DNA of 64,000 nucleotides from Halobacillus salinarum (GTDB lineage Bacteria; Bacillota; Bacilli; Bacillales; Halobacillaceae). Position numbers and translations under genes: made by a program. The stretch lies in assembly GCF_022919095.1 (NCBI RefSeq), contig NZ_CP095073.1, positions 2,914,001 to 2,978,000 on the forward strand, written 5' to 3'. This document shows, one piece after another, positions 53,453 through 62,105 of the stretch (positions are counted from its first letter, which is position 1; every line of letters begins with the position of its first letter). The notes below the pieces were generated by a model. That model searched no databases. It worked only from the letters and a program-made list of their open reading frames with translations, and was not told the origin of the DNA.

Positions 53453-54331
53453 TTACTTTTCACTGGACGCTTGTTGTTTTAGAAAATCAAAAACTTCAAG
53501 ATCCAAATAACCCCGTTTCTGTTCCCGATCCTCAAAGTTTTCCGTATAGATATAATTTTGAAAAGCGTCAAGAATATCTTCCAGGGACGCTAGTTCCGAT
53601 TGCAAATAACCCAGTCGAAATAAATGCGAGGCAGTGTCAGATTTAAGATTTCCTTCAATTTGCTTAATATTTTCACTTTTAACAGCCCCAAAATACATTT
53701 GGTGCAGCCGGTAAAGCCGTTCCAGCTCTTCAATAGGTTCTGGATGATCATCGACACGCAGATCTACCATCACATCACTTAAGCCCCCGTAGCCTCCTGC
53801 TTCTTTCACTACATATAAAGCAGCGGACTGCTTTCCTCTGCTGTCCCCGCCAGCTTTCTGAGCCGCTTTCAAACTAGCGAGCAGTCGTTCTGCCAGAGAA
53901 CCGTGATTTTTTTCAAAGGCTGTTCCCATCTCTGTTACTGTAGCTTGGTTAACGAGAATATTGCCTTGTGCCACGTAATTTTGTCCAGTCACACCACCAG
54001 CCCACTCGAAGCATTCTTTTCCCGTGTAAGTGGCTCCATTCCCTTGAGCATCCATTATTCCTACTTGCCTATGCTCTGATTGGTCATCTTTTTTTAATAA
54101 TTCATTTAACGTATCTTCTGCACTAAGTCCCTTTTCTAATAAAGTAAGTCCTTCAGGGCCGAAAGCCGGATTTGCAAAAGCTTGCGTTGCTATAGCTCCT
54201 ACACCTGCTTTTGCCCACGGTACAACTGAACCCACGCCAAGAAACTTCGACTGAACAGCAACGCCGAGTTCCTCCGTGTGAGGATCAAAACCTACAATGG
54301 AAAACGTCGCGATAATATTGGAAGGTTCTCC
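53453..54331 (-). CDS. DUF1028 domain protein (Ntn-hydrolase-like fold)
   Basis: The 292-residue protein begins NIIATFSIVGFDPHTEELGVAVQSKFLGVGSVVPWAKAGVGAIATQA, the invariant start of DUF1028. It continues with RQVGIMDAQGNGATYTGKECFEWAGG, NYVAQGNILVNQATVTEMGTAFE, and GGDSRGKQSAALYVVKEAGGYGG. The family has the fold of Ntn hydrolases and is usually tied to amino acid or peptide breakdown, but the reaction is unknown. The start ATG 54331 follows AAGGAGTGAAGAG. It is not linked to its neighbours. Confidence 0.88.
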   Translation of the reverse strand, partial: GEPSNIIATFSIVGFDPHTEELGVAVQSKFLGVGSVVPWAKAGVGAIATQAFANPAFGPEGLTLLEKGLSAEDTLNELLKKDDQSEHRQVGIMDAQGNGATYTGKECFEWAGGVTGQNYVAQGNILVNQATVTEMGTAFEKNHGSLAERLLASLKAAQKAGGDSRGKQSAALYVVKEAGGYGGLSDVMVDLRVDDHPEPIEELERLYRLHQMYFGAVKSENIKQIEGNLKSDTASHLFRLGYLQSELASLEDILDAFQNYIYTENFEDREQKRGYLDLEVFDFLKQQASSEK

Positions 54332-54449
54332 CATCTCTTCACTCCTTGTGGTCTTCACTTCTTAATTTATCATTCTTGTTAAATCCATGCAGTTCCTGCT
54401 TATCTACTCGATAAAAACGAGCCCCTTTTCCGGAAAAAGCGGCCGAGGA

Positions 54450-55025
54450 TTATTTTCTCTGTACAAGCATGGGGCGGTTTACAAATAACAGCCCTACAAG
54501 GACAGCACTCAAAATAAAATCAGGAAGCATGTATCCTCCATTATAAATTAAGGAATAAAGCCATACCGGCTGGCCCGGCGGTGCGAAATTCCCATAGAAT
54601 ACAATACCTGCAGTAAAGTGGCTGAGAAATCTAAATAAACTACCGATAAAACAGCCGATAATGATTCCTGTTACCATCCGTTTCACTCGATTTTTATGGG
54701 CTGCAGCTGCTACTTGAGCAGAAGTTAAGCCGGCAAGTCCAATCAACGTAAAAGCCACTATATAATCAAGAAAAGTTTGCACCGGGGTTACTAGAAATGC
54801 GTTTCCCAGCAATATTTGATACAAGCCTAATAAAAACCCTGAGGTTAATCCTCCTTTTAATCCCCAGCGGAAAGCCATGATCAGTACAGGCACCATCGAA
54901 AACGAAACCGAACCGCCTTGTGCCCATAATTTAAAAGATAAAAAAGGAATAATATCTAGTAAAACAGCAATCGCTGAAAATATTGCCATTTCAACTAAAA
55001 ACAAGACTCTTCTGCTCCTCATCAT
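54450..55025 (-). CDS. thiT: Thiamine ECF transporter substrate-binding subunit ThiT
   Basis: ThiT (YuaJ) is the S component that captures thiamine for the shared EcfAAT energising module. The 191-residue product has six predicted helices and family motifs: MAIFSAIAVLLDIIPFLSFKLWAQGGSVSFSMVPVLIMAFRWG (the W/G-G-S-x-S-x-x-M-x-P region binds thiamine) and GSLFRFLSHFTAGIVFYGNFAP with HFTAG. The start ATG 55025 follows GGAAGGAGTGGA; a frame open to 55088 lies in the terminator region. Expression is under a TPP riboswitch (55106-55190). Confidence 0.9.
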   Translation of the reverse strand: MMRSRRVLFLVEMAIFSAIAVLLDIIPFLSFKLWAQGGSVSFSMVPVLIMAFRWGLKGGLTSGFLLGLYQILLGNAFLVTPVQTFLDYIVAFTLIGLAGLTSAQVAAAAHKNRVKRMVTGIIIGCFIGSLFRFLSHFTAGIVFYGNFAPPGQPVWLYSLIYNGGYMLPDFILSAVLVGLLFVNRPMLVQRK

Positions 55026-55045
55026 TCCACTCCTTCCCCATGCAT

Positions 55046-55091
55046 AAAAAAGCAATGCATAACCGGTATACCAACAGGGTTGCTGCATTGC
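55046..55091 (-). terminator. Intrinsic terminator of the TPP riboswitch
   Basis: GCAATGCA (55084-55091) pairs with TGCATTGC (55052-55059), followed by TTTTTT on the minus strand; it lies between the riboswitch aptamer and the thiT start. Confidence 0.8.
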
Positions 55092-55105
55092 CTATTCTCC
55101 CATTT

Positions 55106-55190
55106 CATTCCTGCACCAGTATTAACTGTCAGGTTCTAAGGGTCTGAACAAATAAATGTGTCCACTCTCAGCCAGACGCTCCCCCTGAAG
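55106..55190 (-). ncRNA. TPP (THI-box) riboswitch
   Basis: The minus strand shows all THI-box landmarks in order: GGGGGAGC, GGCTGAGAGT, AGACCCTTAGAACCTGA, then GTTAATACTGGTGCAGGAATG. Thiamine pyrophosphate binding should favour the downstream terminator and lower thiT expression. Confidence 0.93.
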
Positions 55191-55324
55191 TTTTTTTCAC
55201 TATTTTGTTTGAGTCCAGCTGGAAGGATCTTATGTTCATTTGATTATTTTACGTATTCCCATAAAGAACCAGCCTTAATCTGAAAATCCATCGATTGACA
55301 GGGTCAGCCTTTCACTTTATGGTT

Positions 55325-55347
55325 TAATTAGTAATAATTACTAATTA
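55325..55347. promoter_or_regulatory. Zur box
   Basis: Perfect palindrome with 11-base arms TAATTAGTAAT and ATTACTAATTA around one A. The core GTAATNATTAC is that of Bacillus Zur operators. It sits 13 bases before the rpsN-like start, the expected place for a zinc-starvation ribosomal protein gene. Confidence 0.8.
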
Positions 55348-55359
55348 TGAGGTGCAGAA

Positions 55360-55615
55360 ATGGCTAAAAAGTCTAAAATTGTTAAAGAACAATAAAGACA
55401 AGCGATGGTGGAAAAGTACGGCGAAAAGCGTAACCAGCTATTACGAAGCATTACGCAGACTCCCGAGGGATTCATCCCCAACCCGTTCGCACAACCGCTG
55501 TTCCTTAACCGGCCGTCCGCACGGATATATGCGTAAATTCGGAGTTTCACGTGTTCAATTTAGAGAATTAGCCCATAAAGGACAACTCCCCGGCGTAAAA
55601 AAAGCGAGCTGGTAA
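55360..55615 (+). pseudogene. Zinc-independent ribosomal protein S14 paralogue (rpsN2/YhzA type), pseudogene
   Basis: The gene reads [11 protein letters not shown], a TAA stop (where Lys is usual), then [14 protein letters not shown]. After that a change of frame leads to [32 protein letters not shown] and [17 protein letters not shown]. Comparing with the 89-residue YhzA layout, about 14 bases (roughly KEKG plus parts) are missing at the frame change. Zinc-binding C-x-x-C pairs are absent, as in the C-minus type. A nonsense codon plus a multi-base deletion is not a simple homopolymer error. The ribosome site GAGGTGCAGAA and the Zur box remain intact. Confidence 0.8.
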
Positions 55616-55616
55616 T

Positions 55617-55654
55617 AAAAAAACCATTAGCCTTTAAGACTGATGGGTTTTTTA
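55617..55654. terminator. Bidirectional terminator between rpsN remnant and nag operon
   Basis: AACCATTAG pairs with CTGATGGGTT; A run before, T run after. Confidence 0.8.
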
Positions 55655-55660
55655 CATTTT

Positions 55661-56386
55661 CTAAAAAGTTATTCTGGATCGATACTTATCCATAAGCAGC
55701 TGATTATGTTGCCCTGCTCCGTCCACATTTCCACTTAGAAAAATCGGCGGATTTTCTCCTTTACTGAGTAACTTCTCAATGGTGCTGGCAAATAGCTGTT
55801 GAAGCAGGGCAGCTCCAACAACCGTTGACAAAGAAGCATACGATTGCGAGATTTCCTCATGGCAGAGAAGTGCGTCCCCAACGGGTACATTAGAATCTAA
55901 CGTCAAGTCAACGATATCCTCTAAGCGTCTGCCAGACGAATGGCGGGAAGGTTGAGAACTTTCATATTGACGGGACAATAAGCCAATAACAAGCACCTTT
56001 GCTGTCTCCTTTCCATATAAAGCTGCTTCAATGGGAGCAGGATTTCTACCAGAATTCGAAATGACAATGAGACAATCCTGCGGCTGGAAATCTACAGACT
56101 TTAAATGATCATTAACAACGCCATGTTTTTTTTCATTCCGACTTGCCTTGGCTCCTCCTTTGTGCAGCATGAGAGAGTCAATCATTATCGGGTGAACTGG
56201 AGCAAGGCCACCTGCCCGGTAGTATGAATCCTGAGCAAGAAGAGCGGAATGACCACATCCAAACAAATGAATAATTCCATCATTCATAATGGACTCCGCT
56301 AACTGTTCGCTTATTACGTCCACGGACCTCTCTGTTCTCTTTGCTAAATCATTTAAAGTTTGTGCAGCTTTACTTAAATACTGCAT
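55661..56386 (-). CDS. SIS domain sugar-phosphate protein of the nag operon
   Basis: The 241-residue protein has a single sugar-isomerase (SIS) domain: IHLFGCGHSALLAQDSYYRAGGLAPVHPI and CLIVISNSGRNPAPIEAALYGKETAKVLVIGL (phosphosugar-binding Ser/Asn). It resembles the UPF0309 group, distantly related to MurQ; an etherase or isomerase role with GlcNAc or MurNAc phosphates is possible but unproven. Last gene of the nag operon, 12 bases behind nagR. Confidence 0.82.
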   Translation of the reverse strand: MQYLSKAAQTLNDLAKRTERSVDVISEQLAESIMNDGIIHLFGCGHSALLAQDSYYRAGGLAPVHPIMIDSLMLHKGGAKASRNEKKHGVVNDHLKSVDFQPQDCLIVISNSGRNPAPIEAALYGKETAKVLVIGLLSRQYESSQPSRHSSGRRLEDIVDLTLDSNVPVGDALLCHEEISQSYASLSTVVGAALLQQLFASTIEKLLSKGENPPIFLSGNVDGAGQHNQLLMDKYRSRITF

Positions 56387-56398
56387 AGGAGCACCACC

Positions 56399-57124
56399 TC
56401 ATGAGCGATATATATCGCTGATAAATTTATACCGATCAGCACGGTAAGCAGATTTTACAATTTCAAACGGAGTTCCATCCTGTAAATAACTGTTACGCTC
56501 AATAAGAAGAATGGCAGACGATTGAGGAACGTCCAGCAGCTCTGCTTGATAGGTATCCGCGGTCGTTGCTTCAATCATTTGCGTTGCTTTTGCAATCGTA
56601 AGCTTCTCTGTTTTTTCAATATACTGGTACAATGACCCTTGTACATCCTTTTCGCTTAAATCAGGAATTAAAGTAACAGGAATAAATGTATGCTCTACAG
56701 CCATTGGCTTTTGATCAGCAAAACGGATTCTCGTAATTTTGTAAACCTTTTGATTGGGATCCATTTGCAATTTTCTAGCCATCTCTTTTGACACAGGAAT
56801 GACATCGAATTCTAAAAGTTCACTGCTGGCTTCCATTCCTCTTTGATTCATATCTTCTGTGAAACTAGTCATTCCCTGCAAAGGTTGTTCTATTTTGCTT
56901 TCGGCCACAAATGTTCCTTTTCCTTTTGCGCGATAAAGAAACCCCTCACTAACCATATTGGTTATGGCCTGCCTGACCGTCATACGACTAACGTCATAAT
57001 GCTCGGAAAGTTCTCTTTCCGAAGGAATCATATCCCCAGGCTTGAACTCTTTGTTTTCCATCCTTTGTTTTAGATCTTCTTCGATTTGAAAATACATCGG
57101 CAGTGGAGAATTTTTATTTACCAT
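56399..57124 (-). CDS. nagR: GntR/HutC-family repressor NagR
   Basis: The 241-residue regulator has an N-terminal GntR winged helix (PLPMYFQIEEDLKQRMENKEFKPGDMIPSERELSEHYDVSRMTVRQAITNMVSEGFLYRAKGKGTFVAE) and a HutC/UTRA effector domain, as in YvoA/NagR of B. subtilis, which binds glucosamine-6-phosphate or GlcNAc-6-phosphate. A matching operator lies upstream of nagE. The start ATG 57124 follows AAGGGGGATTC; the frame open further into nagB has no site. Confidence 0.9.
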   Translation of the reverse strand: MVNKNSPLPMYFQIEEDLKQRMENKEFKPGDMIPSERELSEHYDVSRMTVRQAITNMVSEGFLYRAKGKGTFVAESKIEQPLQGMTSFTEDMNQRGMEASSELLEFDVIPVSKEMARKLQMDPNQKVYKITRIRFADQKPMAVEHTFIPVTLIPDLSEKDVQGSLYQYIEKTEKLTIAKATQMIEATTADTYQAELLDVPQSSAILLIERNSYLQDGTPFEIVKSAYRADRYKFISDIYRS

Positions 57125-57137
57125 CCATGAATCCCCC

Positions 57138-57863
57138 TTAAGTTTCCTGATAAGCATCTTCATCTACGATGAGAGTAACATTCGGATGTTCGCTCAGTAC
57201 AGATGCAGGGAACTGTTCATCCGTTTCACCTTTCAATAGACGTTTAATTGCTGCTGCTTTACGTTTTCCCGAAGCTAAAAGCAGGATTTCGCTGCTCCGC
57301 AAAATTGACCCGATTCCCATTGTAATCGCTTGGTTGGGAACTTCTTCAAAAGAATGGAAAAAACGAGCATTGGCTTCTCTTGTAGAAGCTGCTAAGTCAA
57401 CAATATGGGTAAAGCTGTTAAAAGGTGTCCCTGGTTCATTAAAACCTATGTGGCCGTTCTCTCCGATGCCTAGTAATTGTAAGTCTGGAGGGCCGATTTG
57501 CGAAATAATTTCCTCGTACCGCCTGCATTCCTCATGAAGATTTGCTGCCAGCCCATCAGGGATAAAGGTATTCTTTTCGTCTATATTAATGTGATTGAAC
57601 AAATGTTTTTTCATAAACACATGATAGCTCTGAGGATGATCGGGATCTAACCCAATATATTCATCTAAATTCAGTGAAGAAACTTGAGAAAAATCCAGCT
57701 GCTTTTGTTGATAAGCTTCTACAAGCTCGTTATATGTTCCGAGCGGAGTACTCCCTGTAGCAAGACCAAGCACAATGCGAGGGTTTTTCCGCACTTTTTC
57801 TGCGATGATTTTTGCTGTAATCGCGCTTAAATCTTCATAGTCTGCAGCTACAATAACATTCAT
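57138..57863 (-). CDS. nagB: Glucosamine-6-phosphate deaminase NagB
   Basis: NagB converts glucosamine-6-phosphate to fructose-6-phosphate and ammonia. The 241-residue product shows LGLATGSTPLGTYNELVE (phosphate loop), SLNLDEYIGL with the catalytic Asp, LQLLGIGENGHIGFNEPGTPF with the His and Glu of the active site, and MGIGSILRSSEILLLASGKRKA. The length is that of the short Gram-positive form, without the allosteric tail of E. coli NagB. Its ATG overlaps the nagA stop by four bases. Confidence 0.95.
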   Translation of the reverse strand: MNVIVAADYEDLSAITAKIIAEKVRKNPRIVLGLATGSTPLGTYNELVEAYQQKQLDFSQVSSLNLDEYIGLDPDHPQSYHVFMKKHLFNHINIDEKNTFIPDGLAANLHEECRRYEEIISQIGPPDLQLLGIGENGHIGFNEPGTPFNSFTHIVDLAASTREANARFFHSFEEVPNQAITMGIGSILRSSEILLLASGKRKAAAIKRLLKGETDEQFPASVLSEHPNVTLIVDEDAYQET

Positions 57864-59041
57864 AACATTTCCTCCCTTCGGTCATAAGCAATCGCCCCTC
57901 TGCAAATCGTCATGACCACGTTTCCTTCCTCATTCACTAACACGAGATCCGCATCTTTTCCCTCTTTGATACTTCCTTTACGGTCATATACATTCAGCTG
58001 CTTCGCAGCGTTACCAGAAGTAATCTCGGCTAAATCCGAATAGCTTAAATCAAGATCACGTTTCATCTTTTTCATAGCTTCAGACAAAGTCAGTATACTT
58101 CCAGCTAGTGTGCCATCAGCTAACCTTGCTTCACCATTATTCACCCACACGTTTTGTCCACCTAGATCATATTCCCCATCTGGCAGACATTTCGCACGCA
58201 TAGCATCCGTAATGAGGATGGTTCGATCAGTGCCTGTGTGACGATACGCAATTTCTATAGCTTCTTTACGAGAATGAATATAATCCACGATCATTTCTAC
58301 TTTCAACAGCGGGTTTACAAAAGCAGCCCCGACTATCCCTGGTTCTCTATGATGTAATCCGCTCATTTGGTTATAAAGATGAGTAACATGCCGCGCTCCA
58401 TGCGCTACGGCTTGATTTACAGTCTCTATACCGGCTTCACTATGACCAATAGATGCAATGATCCCTCTTTTATGAAGATGCTGAATGAGTTCCATAGCCC
58501 CCTCTACTTCAGGAGCTAGAGTCACGAGCTTAATCAAACTGCGGCTGGCTTCATTATAGCGGTCAAATTGAGACACGTCCGGCGCCTGTACATGCTCAAG
58601 CGGCTGAGCCCCGACCTTATTTCTCGAAATAAATGGACCCTCGAGATGAACGCCCAAAATTTCTGCAGCTGCTTCTGCCTGTCCTTCACTCGTATAGGAT
58701 GCAATATTGGATAAAGCATTCATAATTGCATTTTCAGACTGAGTCATCGTCGTCGGAAGAAAACTAGTCGTTCCTTCCTTAGGAAGCTGCCCAGCCATTC
58801 CCTTTAAAGATTGGAAGGAAGCATCCATAACATCGTGGCCGGCTGCCCCGTGAATATGAACATCAATAAAACCAGGCAAAAGGGACAAGTCATGTCTTCC
58901 CCCATCGATTATGACTTCTGCTCCCCCTATAGAATGCCGAGCAATTTTTGTAATTTTTCCGTTTTCAACTAATAATGCCCCTTTTTCGATTACACTTTTT
59001 TCGGAGACAATTCTAATGTTAGTAAATTCTATAGCCGTCAC
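57860..59041 (-). CDS. nagA: N-acetylglucosamine-6-phosphate deacetylase NagA
   Basis: The 393-residue amidohydrolase-fold protein has LLPGFIDVHIHGAAGHDVMDAS (metal-binding H-x-H), GVHLEGPFISRNKVGAQPLEHV with the metal Glu, ASIGHSEAGIETVNQAVAHGARHVTHLYNQMSG with two more His, and LITDAMRAKCLPDGEYDLGG with the catalytic Asp. It deacetylates GlcNAc-6-phosphate from NagE. The start GTG 59041 follows AAGGAGGAGGTAACC. Confidence 0.94.
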   Translation of the reverse strand: MTAIEFTNIRIVSEKSVIEKGALLVENGKITKIARHSIGGAEVIIDGGRHDLSLLPGFIDVHIHGAAGHDVMDASFQSLKGMAGQLPKEGTTSFLPTTMTQSENAIMNALSNIASYTSEGQAEAAAEILGVHLEGPFISRNKVGAQPLEHVQAPDVSQFDRYNEASRSLIKLVTLAPEVEGAMELIQHLHKRGIIASIGHSEAGIETVNQAVAHGARHVTHLYNQMSGLHHREPGIVGAAFVNPLLKVEMIVDYIHSRKEAIEIAYRHTGTDRTILITDAMRAKCLPDGEYDLGGQNVWVNNGEARLADGTLAGSILTLSEAMKKMKRDLDLSYSDLAEITSGNAAKQLNVYDRKGSIKEGKDADLVLVNEEGNVVMTICRGAIAYDRREEML

Positions 59042-59065
59042 GGTTACCTCCTCCTTGTGAAAATG

Positions 59066-59090
59066 TAAAAAGGGGGAATTCCCCCCCTTT
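59066..59090 (-). terminator. Hairpin between nagE and nagA
   Basis: AAAGGGGG pairs with CCCCCTTT around AATT, followed by TTTTTA on the minus strand. It may reduce read-through into nagA relative to nagE. Confidence 0.55.
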
Positions 59091-59091
59091 G

Positions 59092-61017
59092 TTATTTTAT
59101 TGATAGGATGCCAGTCTGTCCTTGTGTGACATGACCTGTTTTATGAAGAGTTATATTTTCATTTTCTAAGTTTGTAAAAATCACAGGCGTAATAACTGAA
59201 GGAACTTTACGCTCTATTTCTTTTAAATCCGCCCGGATAAGAGGCTCGCCTTGTTTCACACTTTGTCCTTCTTCGACTAACGTTTCAAAGCCCTCTCCTT
59301 TTAATTTCACCGTATCAAGGCCGATATGAATCAATATTTCCAACCCATTTTCCAAGACAAGGCCGATGGCATGTTTCGTTGGAAATACTTGAATTACTTT
59401 TCCATTAACAGGTGAAGTAAACGTCTCTTGTTCAGGCTTAATGGCAAACCCCGGTCCCATCATTCCCTCGGCAAAAACTTGATCCGGCACCTCTTCAAGT
59501 TTTAACACTTTTCCGGTTACCGGCATGCTGAATGCCTGTTCTGAAAGAGAGCATGAAGCTTGCTTCGTTTTGCTTCCAGTTGACGAATGAGTCGATTGAG
59601 GGGGTTGTTGATTGCCTCCTTGCATTCGCTTTCTCATTGCTTCAGCTAGAAATTCTACAGATGTCCCTACAATAACTTGAAGATTGGTTTTTCCGACTTT
59701 CATTACCCCACGGGCTCCATATTGTTTCAGCTTATTCTCCTGTACTTTTTCTCTGTCATTCATCTGCAAACGCAGGCGGGTCGTACAATAATCAAGGGAT
59801 TTAATATTTTCCGATCCCCCAAGAGCTTCTAAATAATAGTAGGATTTTTCATCAAAATCGTCTTTGCTTGAATCCTGAGAACCAACTTGCTGTGTTTCTT
59901 CAACAAAATCTTCATCCTCATCTTCACGTCCAGGAGTTTTTAAATCCAGTTTAGTAATTAAGAAGTAAAAGACAACAAAATAGATTGCTCCGAAAATCAA
60001 GCCTAGAATAATGAGTAGAAACGGTTTCTCAGCAATGTTGTAGTTGAGGACAAAGTCAATCAACCCTGCTGAGAATCCAAACCCATCGCGAATGCCTAAC
60101 AACTGAGCCACAACCATAGATGCCCCCGTTAGTAAAGCATGAACTCCATAAAGCAATGGAGATAAGAACATAAATGAAAACTCAATAGGTTCGGTGACAC
60201 CAGTAAGGAATGAAGTCAGGGCTATACTGATGAACATACCTCCGACTGCAGATTTACGATGCTTCTTAGCAGCCGCATACATCGCTAAACAAGCAGCTGG
60301 AAGTCCGAACATCATTACCGGGAAAAAGCCTGCCAGGAAATGTCCTGCTTCAGGATCTCCATTCAAGAAACGGTTGATTTCACCATGAACAACATCACCA
60401 GCAGCAGTAGTATAAGAGCCAAAATCAAACCAGATTAACGTATTGATTACGTGATGCAGACCGACAGGAATCAATAGTCTGTTAAGTACGCCATATACCC
60501 CTACTCCGAGCGAACCGGAATTTAAGATCCAATGCGCAGCTGAATCGATGACAAACTGAGGGTAAACCCATAAGTATCCAAAGATAAAGGCCAGGACGAC
60601 CATTGATCCGGAAGTAATGATCGGAACAAATCGCTTGCCTCCAAAGAAGGAAAGAAAGTCAGGGAATTTCACATCGTGGTACCGGTTGTAAAGCATCCCG
60701 GCTACGATCCCTGCGATAATTCCAGAAAATACCCCCATATTTACATCTTCGTTAATCGATGCAATTCCGTTATCTAGCACTAAATAACCGACAGCACCAG
60801 CTAATGCTGCAGCCCCATTACCGTCTTTTGCAAATCCCATGGCTATACCTATCGCAAATATGAGTCCCAAATTCGTTAATATGCCATTCCCTGCTGCTGT
60901 AATAAATGGAATGTCCAATAAGTCTTCCATGCCCAGCCTTACAAGCAGGGCAGCAGCGGGTAAAGTTGCAATGGGAAACATGAGTGACTTCCCAATTCTC
61001 TGCAAGAAATTTAACAT
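59092..61017 (-). CDS. nagE: PTS N-acetylglucosamine transporter subunit IICBA
   Basis: A 641-residue fused PTS permease: EIIC with about 10 helices (residues 1-370), with the GITEPIEF-type segment LTGVTEPIEFSFMFLSPLLYGVHALLTG; EIIB (about 395-470) with the phosphocysteine in SLDYCTTRLRLQM; then, after a Gln/Ser-rich linker, EIIA (about 490-641) with ILIHIGLDTVKLKGEGF (phospho-His). It takes up and phosphorylates GlcNAc. GlcNAc specificity follows from the operon and the NagR site; the glucose PTS is close. The ATG follows TTAAGGAGGATACAC. Confidence 0.92.
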   Translation of the reverse strand: MLNFLQRIGKSLMFPIATLPAAALLVRLGMEDLLDIPFITAAGNGILTNLGLIFAIGIAMGFAKDGNGAAALAGAVGYLVLDNGIASINEDVNMGVFSGIIAGIVAGMLYNRYHDVKFPDFLSFFGGKRFVPIITSGSMVVLAFIFGYLWVYPQFVIDSAAHWILNSGSLGVGVYGVLNRLLIPVGLHHVINTLIWFDFGSYTTAAGDVVHGEINRFLNGDPEAGHFLAGFFPVMMFGLPAACLAMYAAAKKHRKSAVGGMFISIALTSFLTGVTEPIEFSFMFLSPLLYGVHALLTGASMVVAQLLGIRDGFGFSAGLIDFVLNYNIAEKPFLLIILGLIFGAIYFVVFYFLITKLDLKTPGREDEDEDFVEETQQVGSQDSSKDDFDEKSYYYLEALGGSENIKSLDYCTTRLRLQMNDREKVQENKLKQYGARGVMKVGKTNLQVIVGTSVEFLAEAMRKRMQGGNQQPPQSTHSSTGSKTKQASCSLSEQAFSMPVTGKVLKLEEVPDQVFAEGMMGPGFAIKPEQETFTSPVNGKVIQVFPTKHAIGLVLENGLEILIHIGLDTVKLKGEGFETLVEEGQSVKQGEPLIRADLKEIERKVPSVITPVIFTNLENENITLHKTGHVTQGQTGILSIK

Positions 61018-61045
61018 GTGTATCCTCCTTAAGAAGTAATGATTA

Positions 61046-61060
61046 ATGAAAACGCTTCAT
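61046..61060. promoter_or_regulatory. cre-like sequence before nagE
   Basis: ATGAAAACGCTTCAT resembles a CcpA cre site one base shorter than consensus. It lies in the nagE leader, 29 bases before the start. Confidence 0.35.
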
Positions 61061-61082
61061 GGTCATCTTATCATCTTAACAT

Positions 61083-61100
61083 ATAGTTGTCTATACCAAT
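61083..61100 (-). promoter_or_regulatory. NagR (dre) operator of the nag operon
   Basis: The minus strand reads ATTGGTATAGACAACTAT, closely resembling known YvoA/NagR dre sites of B. subtilis, 66 bases upstream of nagE. Confidence 0.8.
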
Positions 61101-61153
61101 TCATTTTTAAAAGCTCATACAGGTTCCTTAACCTTAATGAGCAAGTTCCTTAC

Positions 61154-61897
61154 TTACTTCGTGTTAATGTAGGTTTCAAAAAATTCGAGGCTCCTTTCAA
61201 GAATCAGATCCTGATCATGATCGAGCGTTGCCACATGGTAACTGTTTTCCAAGTGAACCAATTCTTTATGCTCGGAAAAGACGGTTTCAAATATTTCTTC
61301 AGAGTTTCCAGGTGGTACAACGTGGTCTTCATCAGAAACAAATAAGAGAATAGGACAATGAATCCCATTCAGCCGTTTCCTTACATTCGTCATCAAGCGG
61401 ACGAAAGCCGCCACTGATCCTACAGGTGTTTCTTGATAAGCAAGCTCAAATGCCCCCTCTTTATGAATGTCCGACCCAATCGCAGCCAGAAAATGCTCGG
61501 TCGATTCCTCGGCAGACTGCTCTAATTTCGGCATATCAATGGCTCCATTGATGGATATGACTCCTTTTACTTCCTTAAACGTTTCTGCTATGTAAAGGGC
61601 AAGTGTTCCTCCCATCGACAAACCTGCGACAAATACCATCTCGCATCTTTCCTGAAGCCAATGATAGGCATTTTCCACTGAAAGAATCCAATCCTTTTCA
61701 CTCGTTTCTTCCATATCTTCCGGCGACGTGCCGTGACCAGCAAGTCTTGGAGAGATCACCGTGTACCCCTCCCTGCTAAAGGCATCTGCTAATGGTTTTA
61801 TGCTTTGAGTCGTACCTGTGAATCCATGAGAGATCAGAATCCCGACCTCGTTCCCCTCATATTGGAGCGTTTCTGCGTCTTTCATAACTTCCGCCAT
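61154..61897 (-). CDS. Alpha/beta hydrolase (Est30-like carboxylesterase)
   Basis: The 247-residue protein has the oxyanion HGFTGTTQS, the nucleophile elbow GLSMGG (about residue 94), the acid in VSDEDHVVPPGNSEEIF (about 195) and the His in ENSYHVATLDHDQDLI (about 225). This is the Geobacillus Est30/YvaK-type carboxylesterase pattern. It hydrolyses short-chain esters; the physiological substrate is unknown. The ATG follows AAAGGAGGAAGACTTAG. Confidence 0.85.
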   Translation of the reverse strand: MAEVMKDAETLQYEGNEVGILISHGFTGTTQSIKPLADAFSREGYTVISPRLAGHGTSPEDMEETSEKDWILSVENAYHWLQERCEMVFVAGLSMGGTLALYIAETFKEVKGVISINGAIDMPKLEQSAEESTEHFLAAIGSDIHKEGAFELAYQETPVGSVAAFVRLMTNVRKRLNGIHCPILLFVSDEDHVVPPGNSEEIFETVFSEHKELVHLENSYHVATLDHDQDLILERSLEFFETYINTK

Positions 61898-62105
61898 CTA
61901 AGTCTTCCTCCTTTAAACGCTTGTCGTTAACGTGTGTACCCTTATTTCATAGAATTAATCCGTGAAATTACCGTTCTTATTTGTTGTGAAAATGTTAAGA
62001 TGAAACTATTGCCTTTTGTTTATCAGGACGATACAAGCCACTTAAAAGACATATGTGTTAAAAATTTCACGAATAAATAATAGATCGCATTGAAAGGAAG
62101 TTCCG

